Source of the DNA: an uncultured Planctomycetaceae bacterium
Lineage (GTDB): Bacteria; Planctomycetota; Planctomycetia; Pirellulales; Thermoguttaceae
DNA: 45,707 bases
NCBI GenBank assembly: GCA_947307005.1
Contig: CAMZHY010000001.1
Span: forward strand, 1-45,707
Reading direction: 5' to 3'
This document shows positions 1 through 6,830 of this stretch, piece after piece. A model generated the notes under the pieces. That model ran no database searches and had not been told where the DNA came from. It was given only the letters and a program-made list of their open reading frames with translations. How positions within the stretch are numbered: the first letter of the stretch is position 1; each line of letters opens with the position of its first letter. The position numbers and the translations under genes were made by a program.

Positions 1-1097
1 ACAAGGGACTCGGAATCAAGACGCCAGAACCAGAAAGACGCGACGCCGCAACCGAGCATGTAAACGAAACACGCCTTCGCGCCGCGCCCGTTAAACACCT
101 TGTCCATCAAGACGCCGCTCAAAACGACGCCGCACGCGCCGAAAATCTCATAACACGCCGTCGCCCAACCCGCCGCGCTAAGATCGAGCCCTTTCGACTG
201 CGAAAGGAACGTCGGAGCCCAGTCGAGAATGGAGAAACGAACGATATAGACAAAGAAGTTCGCAAAGCAGAGAACCCAAACCGCCCAGTTCGAAAAAACG
301 TTTTTGCAAAGATCTTGGAACAGCGACGTCTTCTCTTCCTCGACAACCGGCGTTTCGGACGCTTCAGCGGGCTTTTCGGCGGTCTCGCCCTTCTTGACGC
401 CGCGCGTGCGCGCATAGTACGTCTCAACAGGTTCGAATCCTTCCTTCTCGGGAGAATCGCGAAGAGCCCAGAAAAGGAAGATCGCGCCCAAAAGGCTTAG
501 CGCCGCGGGAACGAGGAAGCAGTACTTCCATCCCAGCGCGACGACGAACGCGTTTAGAATGAAGAGGCAGCCCGCGCCAAAGTTGTGCGAAATGTTCCAC
601 GTCGCAAATTTGATCCCGTGTTCATGCGGCGCGAACCAGTGCATTAGACTCTTGGCGCAAGGAGGGAACCCCATGCCTTGCACCCATCCGTTAATGATCC
701 AGAACGACCCAATAATCCATGCGATAAGCGTCGCTCTCTCAGCTTCGGGCGCCGTCGGCATGAAGGCCGTCGCAAGGTCGCTCGCGTAACCGCAGAACAC
801 GTTCGTCAGCGCCGCGAGGAACAGACCGATCGACATAAAGTAACGAGGGTTGACGCGGTCGCTCCAGACGCCGTTGATGAATCGGGAAACGCCGTAGAGA
901 ACGCCGTGAATCGTCAGAAAGATTCCAAGCGTCGTCTTCGTCACGCCGACGGATTCAAGCCCGGGCATCGCCATCGTGATGCTTTTGCGGACGAAGTAAA
1001 AGAAGATGTATCCGATCATCGTGCCGATGAGGATACGCCATCGCCAATATTCGTAACTCGAATCAGAATGGTTGCGAATCGAGACTTTGTTCGACAT
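1..1097 (-). CDS. OPA-family MFS transporter (sugar-/glycerol-phosphate antiporter type), partial
   Basis: Reading the minus strand from an ATG at 1097 gives an open frame of about 365 codons that runs off the left edge, so the C-terminus is missing. The product is a polytopic membrane protein. Residues about 20-45 contain YIFFYFVRKSITMAMPGL, which resembles the conserved first helix of the GlpT/UhpT/UhpC organophosphate:phosphate antiporters. A DRVNPRYFM loop after helix 2-3 fits the MFS signature loop, and an acidic central loop of about 45 residues separates the two halves. The family exchanges organic phosphates such as glycerol-3-phosphate or hexose-6-phosphate for inorganic phosphate across the inner membrane. 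It starts 53 bp after the HAD phosphatase gene on the same strand, so the two probably form an operon. The substrate cannot be fixed from sequence, and a UhpC-like sensor role is possible. Confidence 0.8.
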   Translation of the reverse strand, partial: MSNKVSIRNHSDSSYEYWRWRILIGTMIGYIFFYFVRKSITMAMPGLESVGVTKTTLGIFLTIHGVLYGVSRFINGVWSDRVNPRYFMSIGLFLAALTNVFCGYASDLATAFMPTAPEAERATLIAWIIGSFWIINGWVQGMGFPPCAKSLMHWFAPHEHGIKFATWNISHNFGAGCLFILNAFVVALGWKYCFLVPAALSLLGAIFLFWALRDSPEKEGFEPVETYYARTRGVKKGETAEKPAEASETPVVEEEKTSLFQDLCKNVFSNWAVWVLCFANFFVYIVRFSILDWAPTFLSQSKGLDLSAAGWATACYEIFGACGVVLSGVLMDKVFNGRGAKACFVYMLGCGVASFWFWRLDSESL

Positions 1098-1150
1098 AAT
1101 CAAATTTCCTCAGGACGCTGTTGTCAAAGTTGAACCGCAGGATTCCCGTC

Positions 1151-2026
1151 TCATTTGCCCGTCTTCGCTTTGACCAGAAGATCGGCGAGAACAGAGATAT
1201 TGTCGAGAACGAGTTCCGGCGTCATTCCGCTTTCTTTGAGCGATTCAAGCGTCGCCTCGCCCGTAAGCACCAGAACGCCGGGAATCTCGGCGCGGCGCGC
1301 CATCTCCATATCCGTGTAGATTCGGTCGCCGACCATCATAATCTCGTCTTTCTGGAGATTATACTTGTCCATAATGCCGCCGATCATATCCTTGTCGGGC
1401 TTGCCGGGAACCGCTTCCGGCCGACGTCCCGTCACGTTCTCAATGAGCGCCTGAACCGCGCCGCAGTCGACGAGAATCGTCGGGAGGTCGGTCGGGCAAA
1501 CCGTGTCCGGATGGGACGCGATATACGGCTTGTTTTGACCGACCCAATACGTCCCTTTGCAGAGTCGCTCGTAGGTCAGCGTCGTGTCGAAGGCGACGAC
1601 GACAAGCTCCGGCTCTTCCGTTTCGTTAAACTCGAAGATCATCGTATAGCCGTGATCGGTAAACTCTTCGCGCAGACTCGCCGTGCCGAGAACGTAAATC
1701 TTCTTGACGTCCGGATAATGCTGCTTTAGATAAAAAAACGTCGCGGACGCCGACGTCGTGATGTTGTCCGGAGTCGCTTTAAGACCGAGACTCAGAATCT
1801 TCTTGAGATAGTCTTTCGCGCTCTTTGACGAGTTGTTAGTCAGAAACGTATACTCAATCCCGATCTTTTCGAGCGTGTCGAACACGTCGCGCGTGAAGGG
1901 AAAGAGAGTTCCGCCCTTGTAGATTGTCCCGTCCATATCGAACGCGACGCGTTTGATCTTGGAAAGATCGACTCGGGGGTTGAGGTAATGAACCGGATGC
2001 GTGCCGAATGAATATTGATCGCCCAT
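1151..2026 (-). CDS. NagD-like HAD-IIA family phosphatase
   Basis: A 291-residue HAD hydrolase of the NagD / 4-nitrophenylphosphatase / phosphoglycolate-phosphatase type. Motif I is FDMDGTIYKG (about residue 30), motif II is FLTNNSS, and the C-terminal acid motif is MMVGDRIYTDMEMA followed by GVLVLTGEAT. This layout, with a large C2 cap between motifs II and III, is the HAD-IIA pattern. The enzyme should be cytosolic and Mg-dependent and remove phosphate from small phosphorylated metabolites. The ATG at 2026 is preceded by GAGGA at a workable distance. It lies directly upstream of the OPA-type transporter, so the pair may import or exchange and then dephosphorylate the same organic phosphate, for example glycerol-3-phosphate. 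That link is inferred. Confidence 0.85.
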   Translation of the reverse strand: MGDQYSFGTHPVHYLNPRVDLSKIKRVAFDMDGTIYKGGTLFPFTRDVFDTLEKIGIEYTFLTNNSSKSAKDYLKKILSLGLKATPDNITTSASATFFYLKQHYPDVKKIYVLGTASLREEFTDHGYTMIFEFNETEEPELVVVAFDTTLTYERLCKGTYWVGQNKPYIASHPDTVCPTDLPTILVDCGAVQALIENVTGRRPEAVPGKPDKDMIGGIMDKYNLQKDEIMMVGDRIYTDMEMARRAEIPGVLVLTGEATLESLKESGMTPELVLDNISVLADLLVKAKTGK

Positions 2027-2350
2027 GCAAATAATCCTCGTAAAACCGAAGGCGCGACGCCTGGCGTTCTCGTTTTCAGTCGCCGCTTTCTTAACCGCGG
2101 CGTTTCATTCGTTCATTATACATAATGGCCGTCGACGTTTTCAAGTCGAAACGGAACGCGACGTCGTTCTTTTCGTAAAAAACGGCGTTTCCTACGAGTT
2201 TGGGCGACGCGGAGAAGGCTAAATTCCCCTTAACACGGCGCGTTTTTCTGATATATTGAGGACGGTGCAAGCGTCGGAAAGAACGACGCAAATCGCCGCC
2301 TATAAAGAATCCGTCGCGGCGTATCATTAGGAACGTTGGAAAGAAAACGT
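2027..2350. other. divergent intergenic region between phosphatase and ribBA
   Basis: About 320 bp separate the phosphatase gene (minus) from ribBA (plus). A good sigma70-type promoter for ribBA can be seen at 2230-2257. I found no FMN riboswitch landmarks. Short open frames here overlap on both strands, lack convincing ribosome sites, and are not called. Confidence 0.5.
2230..2257 (+). promoter_or_regulatory. candidate sigma70 promoter of ribBA
   Basis: TTAACA (2230-2235), a 16-bp spacer, and TATATT (2252-2257). Each hexamer has five of six consensus bases. It points at ribBA, whose start lies about 94 nt downstream. Confidence 0.5.
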
Positions 2351-3565
2351 ATGGAAAACCAGTTCAACACGATCGAAGAAGCGATCGACGCGTTCAAAAA
2401 GGGCGAAATCATTATCGTCGTCGACGACGAAGATCGCGAAAACGAGGGCGACTTTATCTGCGCCGCCGAAAAAGTCACGCCGGAACACGTTAATTTCATG
2501 CTCGTGCACGGTCGCGGGCAAACCTGCGTTCCGCTTTTGCCCGAAACATGCCGACGTCTCGAGCTTCCCCAGATGGTTCAGCATAACACGGCGCGACTCG
2601 GAACCGCCTTCACGGTTCCCGTCGACCATGTTCAGGCGAAAACCGGCATCACGGCGCAGGAAAAGGCGATGGCAATCCGCGCGCTCGCCGATCCCGATTC
2701 CAAACCGACCGATTTTGCTCGTCCCGGTCATATTTTCCCTCTTGAAGCGAAAGAAGGAGGCGTCCTTCGCCGCGCGGGTCATACGGAAACGGCGGTCGAT
2801 CTCTGTCGTCTTGCCGGGCTCTTTCCCGCCGGTCTACTGACCGAAATTCTTGACGACACGGGCGACCGCGCTAAACGCGACGCGCTGATTAAAATGGCGC
2901 GCGATTTTAATTTGAAAATCATTACGGTCGAGGAGCTGATTAAATATCGCCGTCAACGCGAGAAGATCGTCGAGCGCGTCGCCGAGGCAAATCTTCCCAC
3001 AAAATACGGTCTTGGACGTATTTACGCGTACAAAATCAAGTACGAAACGGGCGAGCCGATCGCCATCGTTTACGGCGATCTTTCGACGAAAGAGTCGCCC
3101 CTTGTTCGACTCCATTCCTCGTGTTTCACGGGCGACCTCGTCGCGTCGCTACGCTGCGATTGCGGCGATCAGTTGCGTCTTGCGCTCGAAAAAATTCAAG
3201 AAGAGGGCGTCGGCGTTCTCGTTTATCTTCCTCAAGAAGGACGAGGCATCGGACTCGTTGAAAAAATCAAAGCGTACGCGCTTCAGGATAAAGGAATGGA
3301 CACGTGCGACGCGAATCTCGCGCTCGGTTTCCCCGTCGATCTCCGCGATTACGGGATCGGAATTCAGATTCTCAAAGACCTCGGTCTTCATAAGATTCGT
3401 TTGATGACCAACAACTCCAAAAAAGTCGACGCTTTCATCTACAGCGGTTTCGATCTCTCCGTTACGGAACAGGTTCCGATCCAAGCGCCGGTCAACGAAT
3501 ACAATCGGTTCTACCTCGAAACCAAACGCGATCGCATGGGACACGCGCTCGGAGACGACGTTTGA
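2351..3565 (+). CDS. ribBA: bifunctional 3,4-dihydroxy-2-butanone-4-phosphate synthase / GTP cyclohydrolase II
   Basis: A 404-residue fusion that starts both branches of riboflavin synthesis. The N-terminal half (about 1-205) converts ribulose-5-phosphate to 3,4-dihydroxy-2-butanone-4-phosphate and carries DDEDRENEGD (25-34) and GHTETAVDL (143-151). The C-terminal half (about 215-400) opens the GTP ring to give the pyrimidine precursor. It has HSSCFTGD (255-262) and the three zinc cysteines C258, C269 and C271, followed by QEGRGIGL. Both active-site sets look intact. I prefer the ATG at 2351 over a TTG at 2336 because GGAAAG lies 7 nt before the ATG. The gene is monocistronic, with a promoter about 94 nt upstream and a hairpin terminator downstream. 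Length is normal for RibBA. Confidence 0.96.
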   Translation: MENQFNTIEEAIDAFKKGEIIIVVDDEDRENEGDFICAAEKVTPEHVNFMLVHGRGQTCVPLLPETCRRLELPQMVQHNTARLGTAFTVPVDHVQAKTGITAQEKAMAIRALADPDSKPTDFARPGHIFPLEAKEGGVLRRAGHTETAVDLCRLAGLFPAGLLTEILDDTGDRAKRDALIKMARDFNLKIITVEELIKYRRQREKIVERVAEANLPTKYGLGRIYAYKIKYETGEPIAIVYGDLSTKESPLVRLHSSCFTGDLVASLRCDCGDQLRLALEKIQEEGVGVLVYLPQEGRGIGLVEKIKAYALQDKGMDTCDANLALGFPVDLRDYGIGIQILKDLGLHKIRLMTNNSKKVDAFIYSGFDLSVTEQVPIQAPVNEYNRFYLETKRDRMGHALGDDV

Positions 3566-3601
3566 CGTTGAAACGGCCGTCGGTCGCCTAAAAAGAGAAA
3601 A

Positions 3602-3640
3602 CCGCGTTCCTCGTCGATGGAAGGAACGCGGCTTTTTTTT
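3602..3640 (+). terminator. Rho-independent terminator of ribBA
   Basis: A 9-bp stem, CCGCGTTCC (3602-3610) with GGAACGCGG (3623-3631), is followed by a run of eight T. An A-rich stretch before the stem (about 3590-3600) could let it also stop minus-strand transcription from rny. Confidence 0.9.
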
Positions 3641-3656
3641 CGGCGCGACGCGGTTT

Positions 3657-5327
3657 TCACTTCGCGACTTCAGTCGCGCGCGTTTCGCGAATAACCGTAA
3701 CCTTGATTTCGCCTGAGAAATTCAGCCGTTCGCGTAACGCCGCGACGATATCGCGACATATTTTAGCGGCGCTTTCGTCGGTCGTTTTGTTCGGATTAAC
3801 CATGACGCGCATCTCGCGCCCCGCCTGAACGGCAAACGCGCTCTCGACGCAGGAAAAGCTCTTGGCGATTTTCTCAAACTCTTCCATGCGACGAACGTAG
3901 TTCTCGAGCGTTTCCCGGCGCGCGCCAGGTCGAGACGCGCTGCACGCGTCGGCCGCCGCGACAATCGTCGTATAAGGACTCGCAATTCGAGGATCCTCGT
4001 GATGATTGAGCGCCGCGTCGACGACTTCCGGCGGCTCGTTGTAGCGTCGCAACAACTCGGCGCCAATTCTCGGGTGACCGCCTTCGACTTCATGATCGAT
4101 CGACTTGCCGACGTCGTGTAGAAGTCCGCAACGGCGCGCAAGTTCCTCGTCGAGTCCCATTTCGGCTGCGATCATACCGGAAATAAACGCGACTTCCACT
4201 GAATGTCGCAATACGTTTTGACTATAGCTCGTCCGGAAGCAGAGTCGACCAAGGTAGTGAACCAACTTGCTATGCAGATATCGAACGTTCGTTTCTTCGC
4301 ACGCTTCAAAACCTTGTCTTTCAATGAACTCCTGAACGTCTTTGTGAGTCTGGGCGTGGACTTCCTCGATGCGCGCGGGGTGAATGCGTCCGTCTGCGAT
4401 AAGCCTCGACAGAGTAAGTCGCGCCTCCTCGCGCCGCACCATGTCGAACGCGCTTACAATCACGACGCCCGGCGTGTCGTCGATGACAAGATCGACTCCC
4501 GTCACTCGCTCGAAAGCGCGAATATTGCGTCCCTCGCGACCGATAATGCGTCCTTTCATATCGTCGTTGGGAATATCGACCGTGCTGGTCGTCGCTTCGG
4601 ACGTGTGCGCCGCGGCGTAACGCTGGATTGCCGTGAGAATAATATGGCGCGCCGCGGCTTGGCTCTTTTCCGTCGCCGCTCTTTCATGTTTAAGGATAAC
4701 CGCGCCCTCCTCTTCCGTAAGCTCCTTGTCTAGCCGCTCCAGGATTTCCTTCTTCGCCTCTTCTTTCGTCAGGTTGGCAACCTCGTATAATTTGCGTTCC
4801 TGTTCGACGAGCGACGCGGAAAGCTTCTCGTTGATTTCGAGCTGTTCCTTGATCTTCTTGTCGAGATCGTCGCGCGTCTTGGCAAGCGTCTTTTCCTGAA
4901 TGCGCAGTTCTGTCGATTGTCGTTCAAGGTCCGCTTGACTGCGCGCTAAAATCCGTTCCTTTTCAGAAAGCTCGCGGAGCGCCTCGCGCTTTTCCGTTTC
5001 GAACTCCTCCTTCTGACGCATCTCCTTTTCTTTCATCGCGATCTCGGCTTCACGGCGGAAATTATCCGCGTCAATCTGAGCGCGAGAACGAGTCGCGTCG
5101 GCGTCCTTGGTCGCAAGCGAGCGCAATTCGTCGGCGTCTTTCTGAGTTCGTTCTGAAATACGGCGCGCCTCTTCTTTGGCGTTTTCAACGATCGTCTGCG
5201 CTTCCGAGAGAGCGTCGGTCTTTCTTATCTTGTCAAAGTAACGAACGACCCAATAGACGCCCCCGCCTGAAATGATGGCGGCGCAAACAAGCGCCAAGAG
5301 AATGATAAAAATGGTTGCGGGTTCCAT
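3657..5327 (-). CDS. rny: ribonuclease Y
   Basis: A 556-residue membrane-anchored endoribonuclease that starts mRNA decay in bacteria lacking RNase E-led turnover. In order: one N-terminal membrane helix (about 5-28), a long charged coiled coil (about 35-215), a KH RNA-binding domain with GRIIGREG at 259-266, and an HD phosphohydrolase domain with LLHDVGK, in which H404 and D405 are the metal-binding pair. Domain order and length match RNase Y of Firmicutes and planctomycetes. It is convergent with ribBA. The ATG at 5327 directly precedes the membrane helix; its ribosome site is weak. It appears to be monocistronic, with about 680 bp of apparently non-coding DNA upstream. Confidence 0.96.
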   Translation of the reverse strand: MEPATIFIILLALVCAAIISGGGVYWVVRYFDKIRKTDALSEAQTIVENAKEEARRISERTQKDADELRSLATKDADATRSRAQIDADNFRREAEIAMKEKEMRQKEEFETEKREALRELSEKERILARSQADLERQSTELRIQEKTLAKTRDDLDKKIKEQLEINEKLSASLVEQERKLYEVANLTKEEAKKEILERLDKELTEEEGAVILKHERAATEKSQAAARHIILTAIQRYAAAHTSEATTSTVDIPNDDMKGRIIGREGRNIRAFERVTGVDLVIDDTPGVVIVSAFDMVRREEARLTLSRLIADGRIHPARIEEVHAQTHKDVQEFIERQGFEACEETNVRYLHSKLVHYLGRLCFRTSYSQNVLRHSVEVAFISGMIAAEMGLDEELARRCGLLHDVGKSIDHEVEGGHPRIGAELLRRYNEPPEVVDAALNHHEDPRIASPYTTIVAAADACSASRPGARRETLENYVRRMEEFEKIAKSFSCVESAFAVQAGREMRVMVNPNKTTDESAAKICRDIVAALRERLNFSGEIKVTVIRETRATEVAK

Positions 5328-6010
5328 ATCGAAAATATTCCCAGCGTCGCCTCTTGGAACGCGCTGCGAAGCGATTAAAAGATATTTCGAAAAGAGAATT
5401 ACACGCGTTGCGCGCCAGCGCCTTGCCCCCGTCGTTCGCGTCTACAAAACAACGCGTCGCGGTCGCGTCCTTTCGCCGGACGTTCGTCGACTTACCTAAT
5501 CGGCGAAAACGAGACGCTAAAACCAAACGACGGAACCCCCGCGGACGTCGACGAAGCATCGGCGTCGAATAGTCCGCGGCGCAACGTAGTATCGCGTCGA
5601 GTTTGACAAGCTTAAGACGGTAAAAAACGCGTGAACAGCCGGAAAAGCGAATTCTCCGACGAATATATAAAACTCGTCCCTTGAGGAACGAAAAATACGC
5701 GCGACGCTCGTTGTGATTTAGCGTCTATCTCAACCGCATAAGATTTGTCTACCCGATTATTCTAATATCTTCGAATCAACTCGCGCGAGTTTGCTCGCGA
5801 AGTCTAACGCTTTAAAGTTAAAAAGCCAAGCGCCGTAGTCGTTGCGCCCCAAGACGACCAACGATTGACGCTCTCAGCGTCATTGTACTTCAATTCGAAG
5901 TCGCGCGCAAGCGGAAAAGATGAAAACCTCCGACGGAAAGAAACCCGCGCCCAAAAAGAAACAACATTCGGCGCGGGCGGAGATTTAACGACTGTTCAAA
6001 ACTAGAACCG
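5328..6010. other. intergenic region upstream of rny
   Basis: About 680 bp between rny and frr, both on the minus strand. The part next to frr holds a hairpin terminator (5937-5977). Open frames near 5233-5572 overlap the rny start on either strand, have skewed arginine-rich products, and are rejected. The remainder presumably holds the rny promoter and 5' leader. I recognise no RNA gene in it. Confidence 0.4.
5937..5977 (-). terminator. probable terminator of frr
   Basis: Perfect 8-bp stem, CCCGCGCC (5944-5951) with GGCGCGGG (5970-5977). On the minus strand it is followed by TTTCTTTCC. It lies 34 bp after the frr stop. Confidence 0.65.
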
Positions 6011-6571
6011 TCATTCGTCCATGACGTCTTTTTCACGATTCTTGGCGAGTTCGGTCGCCATATCCTCATATTTCTTCGTCAGATCCTGAATCGATTCTTT
6101 TGCGGAATCTCGCTCGTCTTCCGAGATAGTTTTCGCCTTTTCTTCCGCGTCGATCTGCTTATTGCCGTCGCGGCGGACGTTGCGAATCGCAATTTTGCAC
6201 TCTTCGCAAAAATCTCGTATCATTGTCGCCATCTTGCGGCGAACTTCCGTTGAAAGAGGCGGAATATTGAGACGGATCACTTTGCCGTCGTTATTCGGCG
6301 CATATCCGACGTTCGAGGCAAGAATCCCTTTTTCAATATCCTTAAGCGTGCCGACGTCAAAAGGACGGATCAATATCTGCTGCGGTTCCGGACACGCAAT
6401 CGTCGCCAGTTGCTTAAGAGGAGTCTCGCAACCATACGCCGTCACGCGAACGCCCTCGACGAGCCCCGGAGTCGCGCGTCCCGTACGCACCGTCGCCAAC
6501 CCTTTGCGAAGGTGAGCGACCGCTTTTTCCATTTTTTCTTCAACCTCAAACAATATTTCATCTGTCGACAT
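6011..6571 (-). CDS. frr: ribosome recycling factor
   Basis: A 186-residue protein of standard length. It shows the conserved N-terminal block with VRTGRATPGLVEGV (about 27-40), the central TIACPEPQQILIRPFD block, and the helical C-terminal block with RNVRRDGNKQIDAEEK. With EF-G, RRF splits the post-termination 70S ribosome so subunits can be reused; it is cytosolic. GAGGG lies 7 nt before the ATG. In many bacteria frr follows tsf and pyrH, but here neither neighbour is present and the gene stands alone, with its own terminator downstream. Confidence 0.97.
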   Translation of the reverse strand: MSTDEILFEVEEKMEKAVAHLRKGLATVRTGRATPGLVEGVRVTAYGCETPLKQLATIACPEPQQILIRPFDVGTLKDIEKGILASNVGYAPNNDGKVIRLNIPPLSTEVRRKMATMIRDFCEECKIAIRNVRRDGNKQIDAEEKAKTISEDERDSAKESIQDLTKKYEDMATELAKNREKDVMDE

Positions 6572-6735
6572 CTGCGTTCCCTCGTTTCCGCGCGATTTAA
6601 AAGGGCGGCGTCTCCGCCAATCGCGCGTGAAAGTTCTAGAGAAAGCGTCTCAGCGCGCGATCAAACCGAGTTCAATATAAGATAAAAAACCGTCGCGCGC
6701 AAGAGTCTAGCGAAAAATTTCAGAGCGATTACGCC

Positions 6736-6771
6736 AAAACGCTCCCGAGCGTCAAACGTTCGAGAGCGTTT
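6736..6771 (-). terminator. possible terminator of the tyrosine autokinase gene
   Basis: Inverted repeat AAAACGCTC (6736-6744) with GAGCGTTT (6764-6771), about 60 bp after the autokinase stop on the minus strand. The T-run after the stem is short (TTTT), so termination may be partial. Confidence 0.4.
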
Positions 6772-6830
6772 CGTCTTCAACTAATCATGCGCGCGTTCCT
6801 AAGAACTAAACGCTACCGATTGGAATCGTC

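Noticed and set aside
1121..1729. Long open frame antisense to the HAD phosphatase; similar long shadows at 8481-9197 and 27088-27999
   Set aside because: They lie opposite well-identified genes. Such frames are expected from codon bias that avoids stop triplets on the opposite strand.
2258..2350. Possible FMN riboswitch before ribBA
   Set aside because: The leader is too short and none of the conserved RFN element words can be found.
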